Source: Actinoplanes auranticolor
GTDB lineage: Bacteria; Actinomycetota; Actinomycetes; Mycobacteriales; Micromonosporaceae
Direction of reading: 5' to 3'
DNA length: 64,000 nt
Assembly: GCF_018332655.1 (NCBI RefSeq)
Contig: NZ_BOQL01000036.1
Location: 1 to 64,000, forward strand
The position numbers were made by a program, and so were the translations under genes. Shown here piece after piece: positions 42,698-51,089 of this stretch. The notes beneath the pieces are model-generated. The model did not search any database. It had not been told where the DNA came from and saw only the letters and a list, made by a program, of their open reading frames with translations. How positions within the stretch are numbered: position 1 is the first letter of the stretch; each line of letters starts with the position of its first letter.

Positions 42698-44605
42698 ATG
42701 AGACGGCGAGCGTTCGGGGCGGCGGCCACCGCTGCCCTGCTGATACTGACGACGGCACCCGCACAGGCCCACGGCGGCCGGGCACCCGAGGCCCGGGTCT
42801 GGGTCACCACGGTCGACCGCGTGGAGCAACTGCACGAGCGGGCCCCGGTCGCGTTCGGCCGCGGCGGCAGCCCCGAGACCACCATCACGATCGACCCGGG
42901 CACCCGCTACCAGAGCATGGACGGCTTCGGTGCCTCGCTGACCGACTCCGCCGCCAGTGTGCTCTACCGTCTGGATCCCGCCGCCCGCGAGCAGGCGATG
43001 CGGTCGCTGTTCGACCCGCGCACCGGGATCGGCGTCAGCTTCCTGCGCCAGCCGATCGGCTCGTCCGACTTCACCGCCGCCGCGGCGCACTACACCTACG
43101 ACGACGTGCCGGCCGGGCAGACCGACTTCGCCCTGCGGCACTTCAGCATCGCCCACGACCGGGCGCAGATCCTGCCGCTGCTGCGCCGGGCCAAGCAGCT
43201 CAACCCCGGCCTGAAGATCATGGGTACGCCGTGGAGCCCGCCCGCGTGGATGAAGACGACGGACTCACTGATCGGCGGGCACCTCAAGGACGACCCCAGG
43301 ATCTACGACGCGTACGCCCGCTACCTGGTCGCCTACGTGCAGGCGTACACGCGGGCCGGGGTGCCGATCGACTACCTCACCGTGCAGAACGAGCCGCAGA
43401 ACCGGCACGACGGCGGCTACCCGGGCGCGGCCGTACCGGTGGCCCAGGAGGCCAAGGTCATCTCGGCGCTCGGGCCGCTGCTGCGCCGGGTCAGCCCGCG
43501 TACGAAGATCCTCGGCTACGACCACAACTGGAGCACCCATCCCGGTGACGTCGCCACCACCCCGGCCGGCGAGGACCCCGAGACCGACTACCCGTACCGG
43601 TTGCTGGACAGCCCGGCGGCCAAGTGGATCGCCGGGACCGCGTACCACTGCTACTCCGGCGACCCGAGCGCCCAGACCGCGCTGCACGAGGCGCACCCGG
43701 ACAAGGGCATCTGGTTCACCGAGTGCTCGGGCTCGCACGGCCCCACCGACACCCCGGAGCAGATCTTCCGCGGCACGCTGACCTGGCACGCCCGTACCCT
43801 GACCATCGGCACCACCCGCAACTGGGCCAAGTCGGTGGTCAACTGGAACATCGCCCTGGACAGCACCGGCGGCCCGCACCTGGGCGGCTGCGGCACCTGC
43901 ACCGGGCTGCTCACCCTGCAGGCCGACGGCACGGTGACCCGGGACGCGGAGTACTTCACCATCGGGCACCTGGCGAAGTTCGTCCGCCCCGGCGCGGTCC
44001 GCATCGCCAGCACCTCGTTCGGCACCACCGGCTGGAACGGCCAGCTCATGGACGTGGCGTTCCGCAACCCGGACGGCTCCACCGCGCTGGTCGTGCACAA
44101 CGAGAACGACGACCCGCGCACGTTCGCGGTCGCCGTCGGGGACCGGTCGTTCGAGTACACCCTGCCCGGCGGCGCCCTGGCCACCTTCACCTGGCCCCGC
44201 GGTCTGACCTCGGAGCTGGACCTCCTGCCGCTGACCGGCGCCACGGCGACGGCCTCCCCGGCGGGGGAGACCCCGGCGGCCGCGGTCGACGGCGACGGAT
44301 CCACCCGCTGGTCCAGCGGCGCCGCGCAGCAGCCGGGCCAGTACGTGCAGGTCGACCTCGGCCGGACCCGGACGTTCCGCCGGGTGGCGATCGACAGCGG
44401 CGCCAGCACCGGCGACTACGCCCGCGGCTGGGAACTCACGGCCAGCACCGACGGCACCCGCTGGCGCACCCTCGCCCGGGGTACGGGCACCGGCCAGCTC
44501 ACCAACGTCGACGTCCGACCGACCCGGGCCCGCTACCTGCGGGTCACGTCGACAGCCGGCAGCGGGAGCTGGTGGAGCATCGCGGATCTGCGGCTGTACC
44601 GATGA
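42698..44605 (+). CDS. Secreted GH30 glycosidase with C-terminal F5/8 (CBM32-like) module
   Basis: 635 residues. Signal peptide 1-25 (MRRRAFGAAATAALLILTTA, then PAQA). GH30 barrel about 45-420: QSMDGFGASLTDSAA, GTPWSPPAWMKTT, LTVQNEPQN (acid/base Glu) and IWFTECSGS (nucleophile Glu). A small beta domain follows, then about residues 515-635 an F5/8 type C discoidin fold (DGDGSTRWSSGAAQQPGQYV, WWSIADLRLY). Likely a beta-1,6-glucanase or glucosylceramidase-like exo/endo-glycosidase. ATG 42698 follows GGGGAG. Under the divergent LacI regulator. Confidence 0.92.
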   Translation: MRRRAFGAAATAALLILTTAPAQAHGGRAPEARVWVTTVDRVEQLHERAPVAFGRGGSPETTITIDPGTRYQSMDGFGASLTDSAASVLYRLDPAAREQAMRSLFDPRTGIGVSFLRQPIGSSDFTAAAAHYTYDDVPAGQTDFALRHFSIAHDRAQILPLLRRAKQLNPGLKIMGTPWSPPAWMKTTDSLIGGHLKDDPRIYDAYARYLVAYVQAYTRAGVPIDYLTVQNEPQNRHDGGYPGAAVPVAQEAKVISALGPLLRRVSPRTKILGYDHNWSTHPGDVATTPAGEDPETDYPYRLLDSPAAKWIAGTAYHCYSGDPSAQTALHEAHPDKGIWFTECSGSHGPTDTPEQIFRGTLTWHARTLTIGTTRNWAKSVVNWNIALDSTGGPHLGGCGTCTGLLTLQADGTVTRDAEYFTIGHLAKFVRPGAVRIASTSFGTTGWNGQLMDVAFRNPDGSTALVVHNENDDPRTFAVAVGDRSFEYTLPGGALATFTWPRGLTSELDLLPLTGATATASPAGETPAAAVDGDGSTRWSSGAAQQPGQYVQVDLGRTRTFRRVAIDSGASTGDYARGWELTASTDGTRWRTLARGTGTGQLTNVDVRPTRARYLRVTSTAGSGSWWSIADLRLYR

Positions 44606-44609
44606 TCGC

Positions 44610-44653
44610 TTGACCCGGCCCCTGGGGCAGGCGGCACCCTGAACGCCTGCCCC
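44610..44653 (+). promoter_or_regulatory. MerR-type promoter with 19-bp spacer, plus downstream hairpin
   Basis: TTGACC (44610-44615), exactly 19 nt, CACCCT (44635-44640). The spacer holds the dyad GCCCC-t-GGGGC (44618-44628). Long spacers with a central dyad are the hallmark of MerR-activated promoters. An inverted repeat GGGGCAGGCG / CGCCTGCCCC (44624-44633, 44644-44653) overlaps it. Confidence 0.6.
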
Positions 44654-44686
44654 GGTGGGCCCGGTCCGACGATCAGGAGAAGTGAG

Positions 44687-45187
44687 ATGGACATCCGCAC
44701 CCGTGACGTGCCCGAGCAGCACCTCGTCAGCGAGCAGCGCAGCGTCGACCAGGCTGCCCTCGAGGCCTGGCTGCCCGGCGCGATGGCCCGCGTCGCGGCG
44801 GCCGCCACCGACGCCGGCGGGGTGCTCGGCATCGCCGCCTGGCCGTACCTGGAGCGCCCGGCCACCGAGGATCCGGTGTTCGTGGTCGTCTACGAGGGCA
44901 ACCCGAACGAGGGGGAGACCCCGGTCGAGGTCTGCGCCCCGATCGCCGACGCCACCGCCGCGACGCGCACCATTCTCGCGCACCGCGAGGCGTACGTGCG
45001 GGTCACCAAGGAACAGGTCCTCACCGGCGCGCTCGGCGGCGTGTACGAGGCCATCGAGAAGTGGATCGGCGAGCAGGGCCTGGTCGTGGCGGCGGCGCCG
45101 CAGGAGACGTACTGGACCGACTTTTCTGCCGCGGGGGCGCAGGATCCGGTCTTCGACGTCTCCTTCCCGGTGGCCGCCCGTGGCTGA
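44687..45187 (+). CDS. GyrI-like effector-binding domain protein
   Basis: 166 residues forming a single GyrI/BmrR C-terminal-type small-molecule-binding domain: VRDVPEQ-like start, EDPVFVVVYEGNPNEGETPVEVCAP, HREAYVRVTKEQ and VYEAIEKWIGEQGL. Stand-alone versions bind drugs or DNA gyrase. The MerR protein encoded next carries the same domain at its C-terminus (FVVFHNEVSEDGDGPVEVCVP, HREAYIQVIRG), so the two could bind the same ligand. Overlaps the MerR gene by 8 nt. Confidence 0.8.
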   Translation: MDIRTRDVPEQHLVSEQRSVDQAALEAWLPGAMARVAAAATDAGGVLGIAAWPYLERPATEDPVFVVVYEGNPNEGETPVEVCAPIADATAATRTILAHREAYVRVTKEQVLTGALGGVYEAIEKWIGEQGLVVAAAPQETYWTDFSAAGAQDPVFDVSFPVAARG

Positions 45188-46013
45188 GGAGCTGTCCGGG
45201 CTGCTGACGACCGGCGAGTTCGCCCGCCGGTCCCGGCTGTCCGTCAAGGCCCTGCGCCTGTACGACCGCAGCGGCCTGTTACGCCCGGCCGAGGTCCAGC
45301 CGGGCAACGGCTACCGCCGGTACGCCGAGCACCAGCTCTACGCGGCCCGGTTGATCGTGCTGCTGCGCCGGCTGGACATGCCGCTGTCCCAGATCGCCGA
45401 GATCCTCGGGGCCGGCGGTGCGGACGCCGGGGAGCTGCTGGCCCGCTACTGGACGGACGTGGAACGGCGGCTGGCGGCCCAGCGCGACCTGGCCGACCGC
45501 CTGGTGCGCAGCCTCGCCGGGGAGACCGGCGCCCCGCCCGGCGACTGGCCGGTCGCCACCCGCGAGGTGCCCGCCCAGACCGTGCTCACCGAGCAGCGGT
45601 ACGTCACCTCCGCCGAGCTGGGCTGGACCCGCGAGGCGGCCGCCCGGCTCACCGCCGTCGCCCGGCGGCACGGCGGTCCGGCCGGACCCCGCTTCGTGGT
45701 GTTCCACAACGAGGTCAGCGAGGACGGCGACGGCCCTGTCGAGGTCTGCGTGCCCGTGACCCCCGGTGCCGTCGACCCGATGGTGGCCGCGACCCGCCAC
45801 GAGCCAGCGCACCGCGAGGCGTACATCCAGGTGATCCGCGGCCATTTCGAACCGCCACAGATCCTGTCGGTCTACGACGCCGCGCGCCGCTGGGTCCGCG
45901 AGCGGGGCCTGCTGGTCACGGCCCCACCGCGCGAGGTGTACGCCTACCCGGCCGACCTCGACCACGGCTCCCCGGACGACGTGATGTGTGACGTGGCAGT
46001 CCCGTACGCCTGA
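45180..46013 (+). CDS. MerR-family regulator with GyrI-like effector domain
   Basis: 277 residues. MerR HTH at residues about 8-75: LTTGEFARRSRLSVKALRLY, DRSGLLRPAEV, GYRRYAEHQL; short coiled-coil dimerisation helix; GyrI-like ligand domain about 125-277. This is the BmrR/TipAL architecture, activators of drug-response genes. GTG 45180 overlaps the upstream gene. The MerR-type promoter at 44610 suggests it activates its own operon and perhaps the MFS exporter 45 nt downstream. Confidence 0.88.
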   Translation: MAEELSGLLTTGEFARRSRLSVKALRLYDRSGLLRPAEVQPGNGYRRYAEHQLYAARLIVLLRRLDMPLSQIAEILGAGGADAGELLARYWTDVERRLAAQRDLADRLVRSLAGETGAPPGDWPVATREVPAQTVLTEQRYVTSAELGWTREAAARLTAVARRHGGPAGPRFVVFHNEVSEDGDGPVEVCVPVTPGAVDPMVAATRHEPAHREAYIQVIRGHFEPPQILSVYDAARRWVRERGLLVTAPPREVYAYPADLDHGSPDDVMCDVAVPYA

Positions 46014-46023
46014 CCACACCCGC

Positions 46024-46048
46024 GTTTGCCGCCAGAACCGCAGGGCAT
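46024..46048 (+). promoter_or_regulatory. SigB-like promoter ahead of the MFS exporter
   Basis: GTTT (46024-46027), 15 nt, GGGCAT (46043-46048); GTG start of the exporter follows 10 nt later. Confidence 0.4.
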
Positions 46049-46058
46049 CTGCGGCACC

Positions 46059-47513
46059 GTGACGAGTACCCGGGATGCCAACCGCTGGAAGGCGATGTCC
46101 GTCGCCCTGGTCGTCGGCTTCATGACCCTGCTCGACGTGAGCATCGTGAACGTCGCGCTGCCCTCGATCCGCGCCGACCTCGACCTGAGCTCCGGCGGCC
46201 TGCAGTGGGTGCTCTCCGGCTACGCCCTGACCTTCGGGCTGCTGCTGGTGCCGGCCGGCCGTTTCGGCGACGCCCGCGGCCGCCGCAACGTCTTCATTGC
46301 CGGCCTGGCCGTGTTCACCCTGGCCAGCGCCGCGGCCGGGCTGGCCACCAGCGCGATCTGGCTGATCGTGGCCCGCCTGGTCCAGGGCGCCGCCGCCGGC
46401 GTGGTCAACCCGCAGGTGTCCGGCCTGATCCAGCAGCTGTTCCGCCCGGCCGAGCGGGGCCGCCCGTTCGGTCTGCTCGGCGCCACCATCGGCATCTCCA
46501 CGGCGGTCGGCCCGCTGCTGGGCGGCCTGCTCATCCAGGTCTTCGGGGCCGAGACGGGCTGGCGGTGGATCTTCTTCATCAACGTGCCGATCGGCGCCGC
46601 GGCGATCCTGCTCAGCTACAAGTGGATCCCGGCCCGCCGCGAAGACCAGCGCCGCCACGAGAGCCTGGACCCGGTCGGCGTGGTGCTGCTCGGCGTCGCC
46701 ATCCTGCTGATCCTGCTGCCCCTGGTCGAGGAGCGCGAATGGCAGGGCCCGGCCAAATGGCTGCTGCTGGTCGCCGGTCTGGTCCTGCTGGGCGGTTTCC
46801 TGGCCTGGGAGCGCCGGTACGCCCGCCGCGAGACCCCGCTCATCGAGCTGAACCTGTTCCGGGTCCGCTCGTACGGCCTCGGCGCGCTGATCGGCCTGCT
46901 GTACTTCGCCGGTTTCACCACGCTCTTCTTCATCTACACGCTCTACCTGCAGAACGGCCTGCGCTACAGCGCGCTGCTGGCCGGGCTGGCCATCACCCCG
47001 TTCGCGCTGGGCTCGGCCGGCGCGGCGGCGCTCGGCGGCCGGATCGTCAACCGCTACGGCCGCCCGCTGGTGGCCGTGGGCCTGGCCCTGGTCGCGACCG
47101 GCCTGGCCGGCACGGTCCTCGCCCTGGACCTGGTTCCCGGCACGAACGGCGGCTGGGCCGCGGCGCTGCCGTTGCTGGTGGCCGGCCTCGGCAGCGGCCT
47201 GGTGATCAGTCCGAACCAGACCCTGACGCTGGCCGAGGTGCCGGTCGAGCGGGCCGGCAGCGCGGGCGCGGTCCTGCAGACCGGCCAGCGCATCGGTACG
47301 GCGGTGGGCATCGCCGTGGTCGGCGCGGTCTTCTTCAATCGCTTGGCGTCGACGGACGACGACTGGTCCTCGGCGCTGCGCACGGCTCTGCTGGTGACCA
47401 TCGGCCTGGTGCTGGTGGCCCTGGTGGCGGCCCTGGCGGATGTCGTCGCCGCCCGCCGCGCCGCGGCCCACGAGGACCAGGCCGCCGACCGGGAACCGCA
47501 GCGCGTCGGCTGA
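46059..47513 (+). CDS. MFS multidrug exporter (DHA2 family)
   Basis: 484 residues with about 14 helices. LLDVSIVNVALPSIRADLDL, LLLVPAGRFGDARGRRNVF (motif A) and GISTAVGPLLGGLLIQVFG (motif C) mark the QacA/EmrB-type DHA2 group; two extra central helices distinguish it from 12-helix MFS. Proton-driven efflux across the cytoplasmic membrane. GTG 46059 is used since the family N-terminus starts there. Placed directly after the MerR/GyrI pair, it is a plausible target of that regulator. Confidence 0.87.
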   Translation: MTSTRDANRWKAMSVALVVGFMTLLDVSIVNVALPSIRADLDLSSGGLQWVLSGYALTFGLLLVPAGRFGDARGRRNVFIAGLAVFTLASAAAGLATSAIWLIVARLVQGAAAGVVNPQVSGLIQQLFRPAERGRPFGLLGATIGISTAVGPLLGGLLIQVFGAETGWRWIFFINVPIGAAAILLSYKWIPARREDQRRHESLDPVGVVLLGVAILLILLPLVEEREWQGPAKWLLLVAGLVLLGGFLAWERRYARRETPLIELNLFRVRSYGLGALIGLLYFAGFTTLFFIYTLYLQNGLRYSALLAGLAITPFALGSAGAAALGGRIVNRYGRPLVAVGLALVATGLAGTVLALDLVPGTNGGWAAALPLLVAGLGSGLVISPNQTLTLAEVPVERAGSAGAVLQTGQRIGTAVGIAVVGAVFFNRLASTDDDWSSALRTALLVTIGLVLVALVAALADVVAARRAAAHEDQAADREPQRVG

Positions 47514-47532
47514 CCCGCCCGCCGAAGTAGCG

Positions 47533-47559
47533 GGAACTTTCCGCCGACGGCGAGCGACT
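47533..47559 (+). promoter_or_regulatory. ECF-type promoter upstream of ycnI
   Basis: GGAAC (47533-47537), 17 nt, CGACT (47555-47559). The GGGAACTTTCC context resembles the plus-strand ECF site at 1658 (GGGAACCTTTCC). 41 nt ahead of the gene. Confidence 0.5.
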
Positions 47560-47600
47560 GTGGAACCGGCTGACTCTCTCCCGCGAAGGTGGTCCTCGGC

Positions 47601-48305
47601 GTGCGTAACAGGTCCCGGATGACGACGATCGGTGTGCTGGCGGCGCTGGGGGTGCTGGCCGCGGCCGGGCCGGCGGCGGCGCACGTCGAGGTGAGCGCCG
47701 ACAAGAACCGGGCCGGGGCCACCGACGTGACCCTGACCTTCCACGGCGAGGCCGAGAACCCGTCCGGCATCAAGAGCGAGCGCGTGGTGCTGCCCGAGGG
47801 CATCACCCCGGCCGACGTGACCCTGGTCAAGGCCCCGGCCGGCTGGACGTTCCAGGCGACCGCGGACGGTTTCACGGTGGGCGGCAAGGCGCTGGCGTCG
47901 GGCAAGGACGCCGAGTGGAAGGTCAAGATCGCGAAGCTCCCCGACGGCGAGACGCGGCTGTCGTTCAAGACGCTGGAGACGTACGCCGACGGCGAGGTCT
48001 CCCGCTGGATCGAGATCCAGGAGCAGGGCAAGGAGGAGTCGGACAACCCGGCCCCGCTGATCGAACTCAAGCCGGGCCCGTCGACAGCGCCCGCGACCAC
48101 CAGCGCCGCCCCCTCGCAGGCCGCCCCGCCGGCGAGTGCCTCCGCCGCCCCGGTCGCCCCCACGGCCACGACCCCGATCCTGGCCGAGCCAATCTCCGAC
48201 GAGGGATCCTCACTCTGGTGGCTCTGGGCGCTGATCGCCCTGGTCGTCGCCGGTGCCGGCCTGTCCGTAGCGAGCCGCCGCCGCTCGTCGCCCCCTGCGG
48301 AGTAA
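47601..48305 (+). CDS. YcnI-like (DUF1775) copper-associated membrane protein
   Basis: 234 residues. Signal peptide 1-27 ending GPAAA, which would leave His28 as the mature N-terminus (HVEVSADKNRAGATDVTLTF); a free N-terminal His is the copper ligand in this family. The DUF1775 domain includes GWTFQATADGFTVGGK. A Pro/Ala/Ser linker leads to one C-terminal membrane helix (SLWWLWALIALVVAGAGLSV) and a basic end, so it is anchored outside the membrane. GTG 47601 fits a normal signal peptide better than GTG 47589. No CopC/CopD gene is adjacent. Confidence 0.88.
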   Translation: MRNRSRMTTIGVLAALGVLAAAGPAAAHVEVSADKNRAGATDVTLTFHGEAENPSGIKSERVVLPEGITPADVTLVKAPAGWTFQATADGFTVGGKALASGKDAEWKVKIAKLPDGETRLSFKTLETYADGEVSRWIEIQEQGKEESDNPAPLIELKPGPSTAPATTSAAPSQAAPPASASAAPVAPTATTPILAEPISDEGSSLWWLWALIALVVAGAGLSVASRRRSSPPAE

Positions 48306-48311
48306 GCCCGC

Positions 48312-48448
48312 GGCCCCTGGCCCCAGCCCGGCCCCTGGCCCCAGCCCGGCCCCTGGCCCCAGCCCGGCCCCCGGCCCCCGGCCTCGGTCCCCGGCTCGCC
48401 CCGGCCTCGGTCCCCGGCTCGCCCCGGCCTCGGTCCCCGGCTCGCCCC
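48312..48448. repeat. Two GC-rich tandem repeat arrays
   Basis: Array 1: three copies of the 18-mer GGCCCCTGGCCCCAGCCC (48312-48365). Array 2: three copies of a 23-nt unit starting GGCCTCGGTCCCCGGCTC (48380-48448). Related partial units join and follow them. Located right after the ycnI stop. No gene supported; likely slippage-prone non-coding DNA. Confidence 0.85.
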
Positions 48449-48504
48449 GTCCTCGGCCCCGGCCGCCCTGGCCGCACCGCCCGCGCTGGCCGCACCGGCC
48501 ACAG

Positions 48505-48836
48505 TCACGGCTGGGTCATCAGCGCCCTGGTGATGACGTGCCGGAGGGTGATGACGTGCCGGAGGGCGGCGCGGTGGCCGTCCCGGTCCGGCCCGCTCGC
48601 CACGAGTGGGGCCATGCCGACGACCGACCTGGTCAGGGCGACGTGCGAGACCAGGGCGAGGATGTCCGCCGGGCCCACCGCCGCATCGTGCCCTCGGCCT
48701 GGGCTTGGGCGATCGCCTCGATCTTCTCCTGAGCCAGCTCGCCGTCCAGAGGTGAGGCGACCCCTTCCAGCCGGCTCTCGACCAGCCCGGCCTGCTCCAC
48801 GTTGTTCGCCGCTCGCGGCCGGCCTTGGGTGCCCAT
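48505..48836 (-). pseudogene. Degraded TetR-type regulator C-terminal region
   Basis: Minus strand. From ATG 48836 one frame gives NNVEQAGLVESRLEGVASPL, then LAQEKIEAIAQAQAEGT; after a +1 shift near 48685 a second frame gives PADILALVSHVALTRSVVGM, then DRDGHRAALRHVI and a stop at 48505. The order and wording resemble TetR_C domains of actinobacteria. The DNA-binding domain is absent, and an 18-nt tandem duplication (48530-48565) repeats LRHVIT. Considered a decayed gene; identity moderately sure. Confidence 0.5.
48530..48565. repeat. 18-nt perfect tandem duplication
   Basis: GTGATGACGTGCCGGAGG occurs twice in direct succession (48530-48547, 48548-48565) within the TetR remnant. Confidence 0.9.
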
Positions 48837-48900
48837 CCCATCGCCGCCACCGTGGTCCAGGAAGCTGATGGGGGAGCGCCGCTGTAGTCCCAGCCCCGGC

Positions 48901-49812
48901 TCAGCCCGCCAGAGCGTCGACCAGCCGCCGGGCCGATCCCGCGAGGTTCCACCGCTCGGCCAGCGCCAGCAGCGCCTCCGGGTCCTTCGGCGACGCGGGC
49001 AGCGCCGGGTCGAAGTCGGGCAGCTTGACGTCCAGCGCCACCTTGCAGACCGGCAGCGCCGCCGCCAGGTAACCCCGGGCGGCGTCCAGCTTGGTGCGCA
49101 GGCCCGGGGCGAAGCCGGCGTCCTGGTCGTCCAGGGCGGCCAGGATCTGCTCGATGCCGCCGTAGCGGGCGATGAGGCGGGCGGCCGTCTTCTCGCCCAC
49201 GCCGGGCACGCCGGGCAGGCCGTCGCTCGGGTCGCCACGCATCGCTGCGAAGTCCGCGTACCAGCGGGCCGGGACGCCGTACTTGGCTTCGACCGCGGCG
49301 TTGTCGCTGTCCTCCAGCTTGGCGACGCCGCGGCCGCAGTAGAGCAGGCGGGTGCCGCGGGTGTCGTCGACGAGCTGGTACAGGTCACGGTCGCCGGAGA
49401 CCACCTCGACCGGGGCGGGCTGGGTGGCGGCGAGGGTGCCCAGGACGTCGTCCGCTTCGTACCCCGCGACGCCGAAGGCGGGGATGCCGATCGCCCGCAG
49501 CACCTCGAGCAGGACCGGGACCTGCTTCTCCAGGGACGCGGGCACCTCCTCGACGTCGCCGTGGGCGACGCGGTGCTTCTTGTACGACGGGACCAGCGCG
49601 ACCCGCCACTCCGGGCGCCAGTCGGCGTCGAGCGCGCACACCAGGCGGTCCGGGCGCCGGGTGCGGATCAGCTGGGCGATCATGTCGAGGAACCCGCGGA
49701 TGGCGTTGACCGGCTCACCCGCCTGCGTGCGGGCCGCGGACTCGGGGATGCCGTGGAACGCGCGGAAATACAGGCTGGGGGCGTCGACCGCCAGCAGAGG
49801 TCGCTGAGTCAC
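48901..49812 (-). CDS. 5'-3' exonuclease (PolI N-terminal type)
   Basis: 303 residues. Conserved acidic metal-binding blocks LLAVDAPSLYFRAFHG, GVAGYEADDVLGTLA and VVSGDRDLYQLVDD, then the helix-3-turn-helix DNA-binding segment GDPSDGLPGVPGVGEKTAAR. It corresponds to the stand-alone 5'-3' exonuclease/flap nuclease found in actinobacteria in addition to DNA polymerase I. GTG 49812 lies 7 nt after TAGGTT (complement of 49820-49825), so the mRNA is probably leaderless. Confidence 0.92.
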   Translation of the reverse strand: MTQRPLLAVDAPSLYFRAFHGIPESAARTQAGEPVNAIRGFLDMIAQLIRTRRPDRLVCALDADWRPEWRVALVPSYKKHRVAHGDVEEVPASLEKQVPVLLEVLRAIGIPAFGVAGYEADDVLGTLAATQPAPVEVVSGDRDLYQLVDDTRGTRLLYCGRGVAKLEDSDNAAVEAKYGVPARWYADFAAMRGDPSDGLPGVPGVGEKTAARLIARYGGIEQILAALDDQDAGFAPGLRTKLDAARGYLAAALPVCKVALDVKLPDFDPALPASPKDPEALLALAERWNLAGSARRLVDALAG

Positions 49813-49904
49813 GGGTCCCAACCTAGTGCCACCCACCGACACTTTCGCCCGGCGCGCGCCGGGCGGAGCTGACGGTGAACCAAACGACCGTTAAGCTGGT
49901 TGGT

Positions 49905-51047
49905 GTGACGGTCGAGCGGATGTTGCCAACGGACGAGGCGTACGAGTTGCTGGGCCTGACGAAGGAGATCGCCGACGGCGAGCTGGCTCCCCGGGTCGCG
50001 AAGTACGAACAGGAGGGCCTGTTCCCGCGCGACGTGCTGCGCACGGTGGGCCGGGCCGGGCTGCTGGGCCTGCCCTATCCCGAGGCCGACGGCGGCGCCG
50101 GCCAGCCGTACGAGGTCTATCTGCAGGTCCTGGAGATCCTGGCCGGCTCCTGGCTGGGCATCGCCGAGGCCGTCAGCGTGCACACCCTGTCGTGCTACCC
50201 GATCTCCGCGTACGGCAGCGAGCGTCAGCGCAAGTCCCTGCCGGAGCTGCTCGGCGGTGACCTGCTCGGCGCGTACTGTCTCTCCGAGCCCCAGGGCGGC
50301 TCGGATGCCGCCGCCCTGACCACCCGGGCCGTGCGCGACGGCGACGACTGGGTCGTCACCGGCACCAAGGCCTGGATCACCCACGGCGGCCGGGCCGACT
50401 TCTACAACGTGTTCTGCCGCACCGGCGGCCCCGGACCGGCCGGCATCTCCTGCCTGGTCGCCGACGCCGACACGCCCGGGATCCTGCCGCAGACGCCGGA
50501 GAAGACGATGGGTCTGCGCTCGTCGCCGCCGGCCCAGATGGTCTTCGACGACGCCCGGGTGCCGCTCGACCGCCTGGTCGGCGCGGAGGGCGAGGGCTTC
50601 CGGATCGCCATGCAGGCCCTGGACGCGGGCCGGCTGGGCATCGCGGCCTGCGCGGTCGGCCTGGCCCAGGCCGCGGTCGACTACGCCGCCGGGTACGCCC
50701 GCGAGCGCATCCAGTTCGGCCGGGCGATCGCCGAGTTCCAGGGCGTCGGGTTCATCCTGGCCGACATGGCGACGCAGGTGTCCGCGGCCCGCGCGCTGCT
50801 GCTCAACGCCGCCCGGCTCAAGGACGCCGGCCGCCCGTTCACGGTGGAGGCGGCCAAGGCCAAGCTCTTCGCCACGGACGTGGCCATGCGGGTGACCACC
50901 GACGCGATCCAGGTGCTGGGCGGGGCCGGATACGTCAGTGACCACCCGGTGGAGCGCTGGTTCCGGGAGGCCAAGGTGCTGCAGATCGTCGAGGGCACCA
51001 ACCAGATCCAGCGCCTGGTCATCAGCCGGTCGCTCACCCGCGGCTGA
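49905..51047 (+). CDS. Acyl-CoA dehydrogenase
   Basis: 380 residues. AYCLSEPQGGSDAAALTTRA (FAD/substrate loop), ITHGGRADFYNVFCR, DAGRLGIAACAVGLAQAA, RIQFGRAIAEFQGV, QVLGGAGYVSDHPVERWFRE and the C-terminal VEGTNQIQRLVISR, whose Glu is the position of the catalytic base. Flavoenzyme that forms a trans-2,3 double bond in acyl-CoA. GTG 49905 lies 7 nt after TAAGCT (49892-49897), so it is preferred to the ATG at 49875, which would include the -10. A partial dyad ACCAA...TTGGT surrounds the -10 and may be a TetR-type operator. Confidence 0.9.
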   Translation: MTVERMLPTDEAYELLGLTKEIADGELAPRVAKYEQEGLFPRDVLRTVGRAGLLGLPYPEADGGAGQPYEVYLQVLEILAGSWLGIAEAVSVHTLSCYPISAYGSERQRKSLPELLGGDLLGAYCLSEPQGGSDAAALTTRAVRDGDDWVVTGTKAWITHGGRADFYNVFCRTGGPGPAGISCLVADADTPGILPQTPEKTMGLRSSPPAQMVFDDARVPLDRLVGAEGEGFRIAMQALDAGRLGIAACAVGLAQAAVDYAAGYARERIQFGRAIAEFQGVGFILADMATQVSAARALLLNAARLKDAGRPFTVEAAKAKLFATDVAMRVTTDAIQVLGGAGYVSDHPVERWFREAKVLQIVEGTNQIQRLVISRSLTRG

Positions 51048-51089
51048 ACGGGTTCGTTACCGCGCGGCCACGACCGGTATCTTGTCGCG

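Noticed and set aside
48312..48448. CRISPR-like repeats
   Set aside because: Units are directly abutting with no spacers; they are simple tandem repeats.
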